Notes: generated by a model not told the origin, from the letters alone. 64,000 bases of DNA from PKWO01 sp036384915 (GCA_036384915.1 DASVLJ010000042.1:1-64000); one strand, 5' to 3'; counted from the stretch's first letter, positions 37,233 through 46,091 are shown. Made by a program: numbers and translations.

Positions 37233-37282
37233 TTCTATCCTCTTTCCATTGCCAGTCAAAACCACGCAAGGCAGAAATGAAA

Positions 37283-37304
37283 AACCCGCCTCACGGGGCG
37301 GGTT
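37283..37304 (-). terminator. Terminator/attenuator between Trp-leader peptide and kinase gene
   Basis: Read on the minus strand, AACCCGCC, a short loop, then GGCGGGTT is followed by TTTCATTT. The 8-bp perfect stem lies 24 bases after the leader-peptide stop and about 50 bases before the kinase-like start codon. GGTGGG within the tandem Trp codons is complementary to CCCGCC of the stem, so an alternative pairing exists. Confidence 0.65.
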
Positions 37305-37328
37305 GAATTGACGCATGTTGCCTAGCCG

Positions 37329-37397
37329 TTACTCAGCCCACCATTGTTGTTCAATGATGATTGAAATTCGGACAGCGAATGTGCGCTTGAGGTTCAT
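37329..37397 (-). CDS. Trp-type leader peptide, 22 aa
   Basis: A short frame from ATG 37397 to TAA 37329 encodes 22 residues starting MNLKRTFAVR and ending EQQWWAE with two adjacent Trp codons just before the stop. A hairpin TTCAAT/ATTGAA lies within the frame and a terminator follows. This is the layout of a trp-operon leader peptide, in which ribosome stalling at Trp codons sets the fold of the downstream RNA. Here the next gene is a P-loop ATPase, not a trp gene. No strong ribosome site is visible (AAGCTGAAG). Confidence 0.55.
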   Translation of the reverse strand: MNLKRTFAVRISIIIEQQWWAE

Positions 37398-37700
37398 GAC
37401 TTCAGCTTGCCTTGGCCCTCAGGAATTGTCAAGCGGCTGTGCCGACAGTTTCATGCGCGTGTCGGTGTCAGCACGTCCTTTAAAAGCACGAGTGCATTAC
37501 CCACCGTCGGGCCGCTTGCATAGAAAGTCAGTTGCGGGCTGGGCGATGAAGGCAATATCGTGATGCAAGCGATCCAGCGGGCGGCTTGACCAATTACACC
37601 AACGAGTTCATCAAGGATATTGGCTTGCAAGACTCTCCACCCCGTCCTGGCCGGCTCGCTTGGGCCGGCTTTTTATTTGTGGGAGCATGAGCGATCCTGG
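37398..37700. other. Intergenic region with a plus-strand terminator
   Basis: No protein-coding gene is convincing. A hairpin GCCGGC (37650-37655) with GCCGGC (37664-37669) followed by TTTTTATTTG is a plus-strand terminator, yet I see no plus-strand gene between eutC and here for it to end. A lost or unrecognised small RNA in 37540-37645 is possible. The leader-peptide promoter must also lie in this stretch on the minus strand. Confidence 0.4.
37649..37676 (+). terminator. Orphan rho-independent terminator
   Basis: GCCGGC, an eight-base loop and GCCGGC are followed by a T-run on the plus strand, just before the LexA site. The upstream transcript it serves is not identified. Confidence 0.6.
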
Positions 37701-37716
37701 CTGTATATTTATACAG
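37701..37716 (+). promoter_or_regulatory. LexA (SOS) box
   Basis: CTGTATATTTATACAG is a perfect match to the LexA consensus CTG-T(AT-rich 8)A-CAG and a near palindrome. It lies 28 bases before the VRR-NUC start codon, so the nuclease-helicase operon should be repressed by LexA and induced by DNA damage. Confidence 0.88.
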
Positions 37717-37743
37717 TAAAATGACGTATCTCCTTGCTGCGCC

Positions 37744-39423
37744 ATGAACAACAACCTTGATCGCCCGTTCTACTACCTCGAGAACTTCAGTTTCGTTCTC
37801 GAGTGGGTGAGCCTGCGCTACGGCGATTTGCTCGATGCGGAAGAAGCGGCTTTCATAGCGGGGTTTGCCGCGCTGCCGGAAGCTTCTCGCGGTTTGCTGG
37901 TGCGTATGGTCATGCGCAAGGGAGAATTGTTCCGCGCTTCGAAATTGCACTACGAGGAAATCGGCGCGATTGCACCGGCGGTGCAGCCCTTGATCGATAT
38001 GGGGTGGATAGAGGCCGACCCGGAGCTGAGCTTGGAACAGCTATACGGCTTATTGACGCGCAAGGAGTTTGCCGATGCGCTAGGCCTTGGTGCCGCCAAG
38101 ACGGCGCGCAAAGGCGATCTGTATGCGATGGCGGCGCAAGAGCAAAGCGCCCCGCGCAGTTTTTCGCAATGGTGTGCCGACCTGGCCGACACCGCTTATG
38201 AAATCCGCATTGGCGCCATATGCGACCGTATGCGCTTGATGTTCTTCGGTAACTTGCACCAGGATTGGTCTGAATTCATCCTGTCCGACCTTGGCGTTTA
38301 CGCTTACGAAAAGATCGAATTCTCTGCCGACTCGCGCGCCTTTGCCGCACGGGCCGATATCGATTGCTATCTGCATATCGAGGCTTGCCGGGAATTGTTC
38401 CATTCCGGCTCTGAAGGCGAAGATACAGACGGCGAATTGGCCCGCCTGGAGCAGGTTGAGCACGATGTCATGGCGATTGCCGAAACCAATCCCTGGCTCG
38501 GCGAGCGCCGTGCGCGCTTGCTGTTTCAATTGGGGCAGCGGCTGGAACAACTCGAAGCGCATGAGCAGGCTTTGCGCGTCTATGAGGCAAGCGGATATTC
38601 CGGCGCCCGCCTGCGCCGCATCCGGGTGCTGGAAAAGAGCGCGCAATTTGCTGCCGCCATGAGCCTGGCGCGCGAGGCGCAAGCGGCACCCGAAAGCGCG
38701 GCGGAAACGCAAGGGCTGGAGCGCATGCTGCCGCGCCTGGCACGCAAGCTTGCCTTGCCACGCGAAACGGCCAGGCGCTTGCGCGCCGCCGATCGTATCG
38801 ACCTCGTTTTGCCGGCGCCGACCGAAGACTACTACGTCGAAGAAGTCGCACGCGCACATCTCGCTGGAGCCGAACCACGGGCGCGCGTGTTCTATGTCGA
38901 GAACGCCTTGATCAATTCGCTGTTCGGCTTGTTGTGCTGGGACGCGGTGTTCCACAACCTGCCCGGCGCCTTCTTCCACCCGTTCCAGAGCGGACCGTCC
39001 GATTTGCACAGCGCCGATTTCCGCAAGCGGCGCGCGGCGCAATTCGAGGCCTGCCTGAAGCAACTCGAAGACGGCAGCTACCGCGATGCAATCCGCGCCA
39101 ATTTTCTGCGCAAGGCGGGCCTGCAGTCTCCGTTCGTGTATTGGCAGGTCCTCGACGAAGGCTTGCTCGAACTCGCCCTGGCTTGCATACCGGCGCAACA
39201 TTTGGCGCGCTGGTTCGAGCGTATCCTGCAAGACATCGCCGCCAACCGCACCGGCTTTCCCGACCTGATCCAGTTCTGGCCCGAAGAGAAACGTTACCGC
39301 ATGGTGGAGATCAAGGGGCCAGGCGACAGGCTGCAAGACAACCAGATCCGCCTGATCGATTTCGCGCTCTCGCACGGCATGCCCCTGGCCGTATGCCATG
39401 TGGCTTGGGAGGGCGAGGCGTGA
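37744..39423 (+). CDS. VRR-NUC domain nuclease (FAN1-like)
   Basis: A 559-aa protein whose C-terminal part is a VRR-NUC (PD-(D/E)XK-type) nuclease: GFPDLIQFWPEEKRYRMVEI, then KGPGDRLQDNQIRLIDF (about 505-541) with catalytic Asp, Glu and Lys, and the Q/R structural residues. A helical and SAP-like region with TPR-type repeats (about 240-300) precedes it. Bacterial FAN1-like enzymes are structure-specific nucleases that unhook interstrand crosslinks. It overlaps the helicase gene by 4 bases (GTGA) and follows a LexA box, matching the SOS pairing of VRR-NUC with a DinG/XPD-type helicase seen in Pseudomonas and Burkholderiales. Confidence 0.88.
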   Translation: MNNNLDRPFYYLENFSFVLEWVSLRYGDLLDAEEAAFIAGFAALPEASRGLLVRMVMRKGELFRASKLHYEEIGAIAPAVQPLIDMGWIEADPELSLEQLYGLLTRKEFADALGLGAAKTARKGDLYAMAAQEQSAPRSFSQWCADLADTAYEIRIGAICDRMRLMFFGNLHQDWSEFILSDLGVYAYEKIEFSADSRAFAARADIDCYLHIEACRELFHSGSEGEDTDGELARLEQVEHDVMAIAETNPWLGERRARLLFQLGQRLEQLEAHEQALRVYEASGYSGARLRRIRVLEKSAQFAAAMSLAREAQAAPESAAETQGLERMLPRLARKLALPRETARRLRAADRIDLVLPAPTEDYYVEEVARAHLAGAEPRARVFYVENALINSLFGLLCWDAVFHNLPGAFFHPFQSGPSDLHSADFRKRRAAQFEACLKQLEDGSYRDAIRANFLRKAGLQSPFVYWQVLDEGLLELALACIPAQHLARWFERILQDIAANRTGFPDLIQFWPEEKRYRMVEIKGPGDRLQDNQIRLIDFALSHGMPLAVCHVAWEGEA

Positions 39424-41660
39424 ACTACACCGTCGCCGTGCGCGCGTTGTGCGAATTTACCGCCAAGTGCGGCGACCTCGATCTGCGCTTCACACCGGCG
39501 CCGAGCGCGCAGGAAGGCATTGCCGGCCATGCGACCGTACGCGGCCGGCGCGGCGCCGGATACAAGGCGGAAGTCAGCCTTGAAGGCGAATACGGCCCTT
39601 TGCGCGTACGCGGCCGCGCCGATGGTTTCGATGCCAAGAAAAACCGGGTCGAGGAAATCAAGACCTATCGCGGCAGCCTGGAGCGCATGCCGGACAATCA
39701 CCGGCAATTGCATTGGGCGCAAGCGAAAATCTACGGCTGGCTGCTGTGCCAAAAATTGGACCTCGATGCGATCGAGGTGGCGCTGGTCTACTTCGATATC
39801 GGCGAGCAAACCGAGACGGTGCTGTGCGAGCGCCACGAAGCGGCGACACTGAGGCAATTCTTCGAGCAAAGCTGCGAACGCTTCCTGGCCTGGGCCGAGC
39901 AGGAAATGGCGCACCGTGCGGAACTCGATACTGTATTGCGCGAACTCGGGTTTCCCTACCCGGAATTTCGCACCGGCCAGCGCGAATTGGCCGAGGCCGC
40001 ATACAAGGCGGCAGCGGTAGGCTGTGCTGTGATGATGCAAGCACCCACCGGCATAGGCAAGACCGTGGGCACGCTGTTTCCCTTGCTCAAGGCGAAAGAG
40101 GCGAAGCAGCTCGACAAGATTTTTTATCTCGCGGCCAAGACTTCGGGCCGGCAACTGGCACTCGATGCGCTCGACCTGATCGCAGGCGGCAAACCGTTGC
40201 GCGTATTGGAGCTCGTGGCGCGCGACAAGGCTTGCGAACATCCGGATAAAGCTTGCCATGGCGATTCCTGTCCGCTCGCGCGCGGCTTTTACGACCGTTT
40301 GCCGGCGGCGCGCGGCGCCATGCTCCAGGAGCCACGCTTCGACAAGGCGGCGTTGCGCCGCGTCGCGCTCGAACACGAAGTGTGCCCCTACTACCTGGGC
40401 CAGGAAATGGCACGCTGGGCCGATGTAACGGTGGGCGACTACAACTATTACTTCGACATCAGCGCCATGCTGCACGGCATGACCATGCTGCACCAGTGGC
40501 GCGTGGCCGTGCTGGTCGACGAGGCGCACAACCTGGTGGAGCGCGGACGCAAGATGTATTCCGCCGAATTGCATCAAGCTGACCTCAAGGCCTTGCGCGC
40601 CGCGGCGCCCGCCGAAGTGAAAGGTGCGCTCGACCGCGTGAACCGGCAATGGAATGCGCTGACCAAGGAGCAGGAAGCCGAATACCAGGTTTACCCGGCC
40701 ATTCCAGATAAGTTTCTCGAAGCGCTGGAGCAGGCAAACGGCGCGATGGCGGATTATCTCGTAGCGCATGCCGACGGCATAAATGCCGAGCTGCAGCGCT
40801 TCTATTTCGACATCGGCTTGTTTGTACGTCTGGCCGAAGCTTTTGGCGAGCACACTTTGTTCGATGTGGAAAAACCGAACAAGCATGACATCGTGCTCAA
40901 CCTGCGCAACATCGTGCCTGCGCCCTTCCTCAAGCCGCGTTTTGCTGCCGCGCATGCCAGCGTGCTGTTTTCCGCCACGCTTGCACCCTGGCAATTCTAT
41001 GGCGACATGCTCGGCTTGCCGGAGGAGACGCCCTGGATAGACGTGGCTTCTCCGTTTCGCGCCGAGCAACTGGCGGTGTCGATAGAAAGGCGCATTTCGA
41101 CACGCTGGCGCGACCGCGATGCGTCGCTGGCGCCGATCGCCGATTTGATCGCGCGCCACTACAAGGGGGTACCGGGAAATTATCTCGCTTTCTTCAGCAG
41201 CTTCGATTACCTGCAGCGCGCGGCCGATCTGCTCGAATCCATCCATCCCGATTTGCCCATATGGCGCCAATCGCGCGATATGGATGAAGCGGCCAAGCAG
41301 GCCTTCCTCGCTCGCTTCACGTCGGGCGGGCGCGGCATCGGCTTCGCTGTCTTGGGAGGCGCTTTCGGCGAAGGCATAGATTTGCCCGGCGACCGCTTGA
41401 TCGGCGCCTTCATCGCCACGCTCGGCTTGCCGCAATTCAATGCGGTCAATGAGCAAATCAGGGAACGCATGCAAGAGATGTTCGGCGCCGGCTATGAATA
41501 TGCCTACCTTTATCCGGGCTTGCAAAAGGTGGTGCAGGCGGCCGGCCGCGTCATCCGCACCACGAGCGACCGCGGTACCGTGACCTTGATCGACGACCGC
41601 TTTGCCGCGCCGCAGGTGCGCGGGCTGTTGCCGGGTTGGTGGGACGTTGGAGTCGTCTGA
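39420..41660 (+). CDS. DinG/XPD-like FeS helicase with N-terminal PD-(D/E)XK-like region
   Basis: A 746-aa superfamily 2 helicase beginning at GTG 39420. Residues about 1-150 hold a RecB-like segment (VRGRADGFDAKKNRVEEIKT, HWAQAKIYGWLL). Walker A is APTGIGKT (about 208-215). Four cysteines at about 271-321 (ACEHPDKACHGDSC ... VCPYYLG) can hold the XPD-type 4Fe-4S cluster. DEAH box VDEAHN at about 366. Motif VI is QAAGRVIRTTSDRGTV. It unwinds 5' to 3', probably at DNA damage with the nuclease. The last residues (GWWDVGVV) differ from the duplicated downstream copy (GWWHVQ), because a restriction-modification cassette has been inserted here. Confidence 0.9.
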   Translation: MNYTVAVRALCEFTAKCGDLDLRFTPAPSAQEGIAGHATVRGRRGAGYKAEVSLEGEYGPLRVRGRADGFDAKKNRVEEIKTYRGSLERMPDNHRQLHWAQAKIYGWLLCQKLDLDAIEVALVYFDIGEQTETVLCERHEAATLRQFFEQSCERFLAWAEQEMAHRAELDTVLRELGFPYPEFRTGQRELAEAAYKAAAVGCAVMMQAPTGIGKTVGTLFPLLKAKEAKQLDKIFYLAAKTSGRQLALDALDLIAGGKPLRVLELVARDKACEHPDKACHGDSCPLARGFYDRLPAARGAMLQEPRFDKAALRRVALEHEVCPYYLGQEMARWADVTVGDYNYYFDISAMLHGMTMLHQWRVAVLVDEAHNLVERGRKMYSAELHQADLKALRAAAPAEVKGALDRVNRQWNALTKEQEAEYQVYPAIPDKFLEALEQANGAMADYLVAHADGINAELQRFYFDIGLFVRLAEAFGEHTLFDVEKPNKHDIVLNLRNIVPAPFLKPRFAAAHASVLFSATLAPWQFYGDMLGLPEETPWIDVASPFRAEQLAVSIERRISTRWRDRDASLAPIADLIARHYKGVPGNYLAFFSSFDYLQRAADLLESIHPDLPIWRQSRDMDEAAKQAFLARFTSGGRGIGFAVLGGAFGEGIDLPGDRLIGAFIATLGLPQFNAVNEQIRERMQEMFGAGYEYAYLYPGLQKVVQAAGRVIRTTSDRGTVTLIDDRFAAPQVRGLLPGWWDVGVV
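41479..41642 (+). repeat. 164-bp direct repeat, left copy (3' end of helicase gene)
   Basis: This stretch matches 44361-44524 in 161 of 164 positions. The three differences (TAT/TAC, GTC/GTA, ACC/ACT) are all silent in the helicase frame. The repeat brackets the restriction-modification genes, so it marks an insertion with long target duplication. Confidence 0.95.
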
Positions 41661-41829
41661 CTTGGAACCGTCACTCGAAAGCAACGAAAATGCCTCGACC
41701 AAGATTTTCTGTCAGAATTGCGTCCGACCGAAGCGGCGAAGCTCTCCAAAAGTTATCGATTATTCTTGGCATTCGAGATCGAATGTGCGACTCTTAACGG
41801 AGCATGCTGCGTGTTTGTATTCGTTCAAA

Positions 41830-42240
41830 ATGGATCGTTTGACAGTCGAAAGACGAAGTTGGCTAATGGGGCGGGTTGGTTCGAAGAATACAACCCCGGA
41901 GCTTGCAGTGCGCCGGTTGGTTTTTTCGATGGGCTATCGCTATCGATTGCATGATATTCGACTTCCCGGCAAGCCGGATTTGGTTTTTTCGGGGCGACGG
42001 AAAGTCATTTTTGTCAACGGATGTTTTTGGCATGGTCATAAACGATGTCGCTATGCTCGATTACCCAAAACAAATGTGGATTTTTGGCAAGAGAAGATCG
42101 AACGCAATCGCGCAAGAGATCGAAAAAACAAAGCGCAACTGACTCGATTGGGATGGGGCGTACTTGTTGTTTGGCAGTGCGAATTGCGGAACATCGAAAA
42201 ATTATCGGCAAAATTATATGACTTCTTTGAACGAGACTAA
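41830..42240 (+). CDS. vsr: Very short patch repair endonuclease Vsr
   Basis: A 136-aa Vsr. MDRLTVERRSWLMGRVGSKN-TTPELAVRR at the N-terminus, the catalytic region LPGKPDLVFSGRRKVIFVN followed by GCFWHGH (about 58-83) with the metal-binding Asp and the active-site His, and WQEKIERNRARDRK. It nicks 5' to the T of T:G mismatches produced by deamination of 5-methylcytosine and so protects against mutation by the adjacent methyltransferase. It overlaps that gene by 23 bases. The base composition is more AT-rich than the flanks, which points to transfer. Confidence 0.92.
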   Translation: MDRLTVERRSWLMGRVGSKNTTPELAVRRLVFSMGYRYRLHDIRLPGKPDLVFSGRRKVIFVNGCFWHGHKRCRYARLPKTNVDFWQEKIERNRARDRKNKAQLTRLGWGVLVVWQCELRNIEKLSAKLYDFFERD

Positions 42241-43507
42241 TAAGCGTCCAATTGGGATCGATCTGTTCTCCGGGGCAGGTGGTATGTCGTTGGGGTTCGA
42301 GCAAGCTGGTTTCGATATTGCAGCCGCCGTGGAGATAGATCCCATACATTGCGCGACTCACGAGTACAACTTTCCGTATTCGAAGACCATATGTGCAAGT
42401 GTGGTGAACCTGACCGGCGCGGAAATAAGACGTCGCGCAAATTTAAAGGACGCGGACGTCGACGTTGTATTTGGAGGGGCGCCATGCCAAGGTTTTTCCA
42501 TGATAGGAAAACGCGCGCTGGACGATCCAAGAAACCAATTGGTATTCCACTATGTTCGATTAGTGAGCGAACTTAAACCGAAATACTGCGTTTTCGAAAA
42601 TGTTAAGGGCCTAACTTTGGGGCAGCATGCGGCTTTTCTTCAGGAATTGATTTCCGCGCTCGAGTCGGCTGGATATGACGTGCTTATGCCTTACCGAGTC
42701 TTGAATGCGGCGAATTTTGGGGTTCCTCAGGATCGCAAAAGACTTTTCCTGGTAGGCGCGCGCCGTGGTATGGAGTCTCCTCAATATCCCAAGGAGATCG
42801 CAGAGAGGGTTACGGTTTGGGATGCGATTGGCGATTTGCCCGATGCAGACGAATTTGTCGAATTGAACACTGTGGACGAAGTGAGAGCTTCTTGGTTAAC
42901 GCAATCCAAATATGCGAGAAGGCTAAGGCTTCTAGATGTCGACTCGACAAATTTCGGCTATAAGCGCGACTTCGATAAAGATCTCTTATCTTCTAGCTTG
43001 CGAACCGAGCATACTGCTTTATCGAAAAAACGTTTCTTGGAGACAGAACACGGCAAGACGGAACCAATTAGCCGCTTCCGTAAATTGCCTCCAGATGGCC
43101 TGTGCAACACTTTGCGTGCCGGCACCGATAGTGCACGAGGTGCGTTCACCTCTCCACGCCCCATTCATCCGTTTCTTCCTCGCGTCATAACCGTGCGGGA
43201 GGCTGCGAGATTGCATTCCTATCCCGATTGGTTCAGATTTCATTCGACCAAATGGCATGGTTTCCGGCAAATCGGAAATAGCGTCCCGCCGCTTCTGGCG
43301 CGAGCAATCGCTCGCGAGATTGCTCGGGCAATGGGCATCCGACCGACTAAGCCAAAAATGCGACTGCAAACCGGGGATTCGGAACTGTTGACTTTCGATA
43401 TGGGCGATGCCGCAACGTACTTCAACGTTCCTCGCAACACAATTGCCCAGCGTAGTCGAAAAAGCGACCCAAACCAACCCAACTTGTGGGAAGAAAGCTA
43501 TGCCTAA
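42218..43507 (+). CDS. DNA (cytosine-5) methyltransferase of a type II R-M system
   Basis: A 429-aa C5 methyltransferase. Motif I is IGIDLFSGAGGMSLGFEQAG (about 12-31), motif IV GGAPCQGFS with the catalytic cysteine (about 86-94), motif VI FENVKG, motif VIII QDRKRLFLVGAR, and motifs IX-X (GLCNTLRAGTDSARG; IGNSVPPLLARAIA). The target-recognition region lies between VIII and IX; the recognised sequence cannot be predicted. It protects host DNA from the downstream endonuclease. Start ATG 42218 lies inside vsr. Confidence 0.93.
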   Translation: MTSLNETNKRPIGIDLFSGAGGMSLGFEQAGFDIAAAVEIDPIHCATHEYNFPYSKTICASVVNLTGAEIRRRANLKDADVDVVFGGAPCQGFSMIGKRALDDPRNQLVFHYVRLVSELKPKYCVFENVKGLTLGQHAAFLQELISALESAGYDVLMPYRVLNAANFGVPQDRKRLFLVGARRGMESPQYPKEIAERVTVWDAIGDLPDADEFVELNTVDEVRASWLTQSKYARRLRLLDVDSTNFGYKRDFDKDLLSSSLRTEHTALSKKRFLETEHGKTEPISRFRKLPPDGLCNTLRAGTDSARGAFTSPRPIHPFLPRVITVREAARLHSYPDWFRFHSTKWHGFRQIGNSVPPLLARAIAREIARAMGIRPTKPKMRLQTGDSELLTFDMGDAATYFNVPRNTIAQRSRKSDPNQPNLWEESYA

Positions 43508-44312
43508 GTCGGGGGAGAAGAAAAAACCAAACCGTTATCAAGCGATTATCGAACGGGTATTTTTGAATCGCTTCACTCCCAAGACTACGGAATTCGAATT
43601 TACCAGAGACGAATTTGTATCGACCGCCAAGACGCTGGAGGTGGAGCTGCCGAAGAATATAGGCGATGTTATCTATTCTTTTCGCTACCGAAATGAACTT
43701 CCTGACGCAATCCGGAATACCGCAAAAAGCGGCTTCGAATGGATAATCGAGGGAGCGGGGCATGCACAATATCGCTTTCGACAAGTGAAATTCAATCGAA
43801 TTCTCCCTCGGGCAGAGCTAATAACAATTAAGGTGCCAGACGCCACGCCGGAAATAATCGCGGCCTACTCGCTGAGTGACGAGCAAGCATTGCTGGCGAA
43901 GGTACGGTATTCGCGTTTGGTAGATGTCTTTCTGGGGGTAACAGCTTTTTCGTTGCAGAATCACCTGCGAACGACGGTAAAGAGTGTGGGGCAGATCGAA
44001 ATAGACGAAATTTATGTCGCAATTGATCGTCATGGTCGTCAGTACGTGATTCCGGTACAGGCGAAGGGTGGCAACGACAAGCATGGTGTCGTACAGACGC
44101 AGCAAGATATTTTGTGTTGTGCCGAGAAATTTCCGAATTTGATTTGCAGAGCGGTTTCGGCGCAATTCATGAGCGCAAATAGAATTGCGATGTTCGAGCT
44201 TGCAGTTCAAAAGGATGAAGTGAAGGTGGTCGACGAAAAGCACTATCAACTTGTTGCAAGTACCGATATCACCCCGGAGGATTTATCGTTGTATTCACGG
44301 CGTAGCGATTAG
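43500..44312 (+). CDS. Type II restriction endonuclease, PD-(D/E)XK fold
   Basis: A 270-aa protein that overlaps the methyltransferase gene by 8 bases. The active-site pattern QIEIDEIYVAIDRHGRQYVI followed by PVQAKGGND (about 190-219) gives an acidic residue, then Gln-x-Lys, a D/E/Q-x-K variant. The N-terminal 100 residues (YQAIIERVFLNRFTPKTTEF) look like a winged DNA-binding part. The recognition sequence is not deducible. Gene order vsr-M-R with tight overlaps is that of a compact, mobile R-M unit. Confidence 0.8.
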   Translation: MPKSGEKKKPNRYQAIIERVFLNRFTPKTTEFEFTRDEFVSTAKTLEVELPKNIGDVIYSFRYRNELPDAIRNTAKSGFEWIIEGAGHAQYRFRQVKFNRILPRAELITIKVPDATPEIIAAYSLSDEQALLAKVRYSRLVDVFLGVTAFSLQNHLRTTVKSVGQIEIDEIYVAIDRHGRQYVIPVQAKGGNDKHGVVQTQQDILCCAEKFPNLICRAVSAQFMSANRIAMFELAVQKDEVKVVDEKHYQLVASTDITPEDLSLYSRRSD

Positions 44313-44360
44313 AGAGCCCCTCAAAACGCAGGCATTGGTTACAGATGCGAGGGCCTCCGG

Positions 44361-44536
44361 TGTTCGGCGCCGGCTATGAATACGCCTACCTTTATCCGGG
44401 CTTGCAAAAGGTGGTGCAGGCGGCCGGCCGCGTAATCCGCACTACGAGCGACCGCGGTACCGTGACCTTGATCGACGACCGCTTTGCCGCGCCGCAGGTG
44501 CGCGGGCTGTTGCCGGGTTGGTGGCATGTACAATAG
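44361..44536 (+). pseudogene. Duplicated 3' end of the helicase gene
   Basis: The right copy of the 164-bp repeat plus 12 bases continues the helicase frame to its probable original stop (GWWHVQ, TAG 44534-44536). It has no promoter or start and represents the displaced end of the gene at 39420-41660. It shows what the C-terminus was before the cassette came in. Confidence 0.88.
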
Positions 44537-44876
44537 CGACGGCACCCGAAGCCGGGAAAACTTGCGAGAAATGCGCAGGCGCGGCTACACTTCAGGCTCG
44601 TATTTCTCTCAAATTATCCCAATGAAGAAGATATTCCATATCGCCGGCGCGCTCGGCGTGGCCTTGATCGTGCAATCGGCGCGTGCCCAATCGGTCGATA
44701 AACCCGTCTTCAAGGAGGGCGACAACTGGGAATACCAATACTTCGACACGTGGTCGAACCGCATGACATCGACCTTCTCCAAGCAAGTCATCGGGGTTTC
44801 AGGCGATTTCGGGTAGTGTCTCAGTTTGATTTGTAACAGCGTTTTCATGCTTGAGCGGTCATGCTATCCTTGATGC

Positions 44877-45107
44877 ATGGCTACCAGACCCAAAAAGCTC
44901 GACTTGAACCAGCTCGCTAAGCGCATCGTAGATGAAGCCGCTGGCGAAGAACCTATCACACCAGCGCCACCCGAAAAAAACAAAGCCGCCCAAGAACTGG
45001 GGCGGCTAGGTGGCATCAAGGGCGGTGCGGCTCGCGCTAAGAGCCTTACACCAGAACAGCGTAGCGATATCGCCAAGAAGGCGGCAGCTAAGCGATGGGC
45101 AAAATAG
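44877..45107 (+). CDS. Small KGG-motif basic protein (transposon passenger)
   Basis: A 76-aa lysine-rich protein, MATRPKKLDLNQLAKRIVDE, with a C-terminal GRLGGIKGGAARAKSLTPEQ followed by RSDIAKKAAAKRWAK. The KGG and KAAxxRW pattern is shared with small bacterial proteins often labelled histone-H1-like or stress-induced. It may bind nucleic acid. It lies just inside the left transposon end and is convergent with the next gene. Confidence 0.7.
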   Translation: MATRPKKLDLNQLAKRIVDEAAGEEPITPAPPEKNKAAQELGRLGGIKGGAARAKSLTPEQRSDIAKKAAAKRWAK

Positions 45108-45137
45108 CTTCCCAAAAAGCCGCGCTCCAATTCTTAT

Positions 45138-45968
45138 CTAACTTTGCAAAGTCACCGTGATTTCGACAGCGCTATCGTCTTCGTCATACACTTGACTCAC
45201 ATTCATTGCAAAGGTTTGAAACCAGCGCAAGCGCTTCGTTGCAGGCCATTGCTCCCCTTGCTTGGGAATCTTCTGCAAGAGCGCTAAAAGCAGCGGATCA
45301 AGGTCTAGTCCAGTAGTACCGCCACCACCGTTTCCGCCATTTCCTCCTGTATTGCCATCGTTCGCATTCGCCTGCTTTGCCGGATCGGCATCCTTAACCA
45401 ATACTGCGGGTAGAACTAGCTTATTGGGGCCTTGCTCTCGAAATCCGGTTTGTTGTGCGGAGCTTTCGAATACTTGTCGTGCACGTCCTTTCTGCTTTTC
45501 CGACACGCCGAGAGCGGCAATTTCTCGCTCTAATGCAGCGCTTGGCGGTGTGACATGACCTTTGTATTTATCATACAGCGCTCGAAACAGCGGAACACGA
45601 AGGAACGCCTCGGCCTTGGCTTGCCTAGCCTGGGATTGATCTACAACGCGTCGTCCCAAATCTGTCAAGTGGTAGCTCTCGGCGTCATTACTTTCAATCA
45701 GCCCGAACAAGCGGGCTGCCGCTAATTGAGACCTATAACTACTGCTTTTTGGGCTTTGGTCCATCCAAGCGGCAAGCTGGGAAGTAGCAGAACAATCTCC
45801 ATGCCCAACATTCCCATGAATCGCCAGTGCCACAGCGACCGCAGCCTCGTAATCCGAGTAAGGGAATCCAATTGTTGAACGCTGCCGAGTCCTGACATCA
45901 TCGGCAGCCCCTTCATCTTCGCCGTCAATTGCTTCGACATTTTCGCTCACGTGGATATCTCCGGTCAT
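45138..45968 (-). CDS. Uncharacterised 276-aa passenger protein
   Basis: A soluble protein starting MTGDIHVSENVEAIDGEDEG. The first half shows a winged-helix-like pattern (SQLAAWMDQSPKSSSYRSQL, AARLFGLIESNDAESYHLTD), then a helical region, a glycine/asparagine-rich linker (about 200-215, GGNGGNGGGG) and a C-terminal domain (PATKRLRWFQTFAMNVSQVY). It probably binds DNA. I do not recognise a named family. It is divergent from the structured leader and ORF to its right. Confidence 0.6.
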   Translation of the reverse strand: MTGDIHVSENVEAIDGEDEGAADDVRTRQRSTIGFPYSDYEAAVAVALAIHGNVGHGDCSATSQLAAWMDQSPKSSSYRSQLAAARLFGLIESNDAESYHLTDLGRRVVDQSQARQAKAEAFLRVPLFRALYDKYKGHVTPPSAALEREIAALGVSEKQKGRARQVFESSAQQTGFREQGPNKLVLPAVLVKDADPAKQANANDGNTGGNGGNGGGGTTGLDLDPLLLALLQKIPKQGEQWPATKRLRWFQTFAMNVSQVYDEDDSAVEITVTLQS

Positions 45969-46091
45969 GTTAATGAACTGATGAACTGGAGTTTAATGCC
46001 GCCATTCGGTTAAGTCAATGCGAAAATTGGATAAATAACGAAATTCCTGTTTACTATCCGTTTTAGGCATTATAGAATGCACGGAACGATA

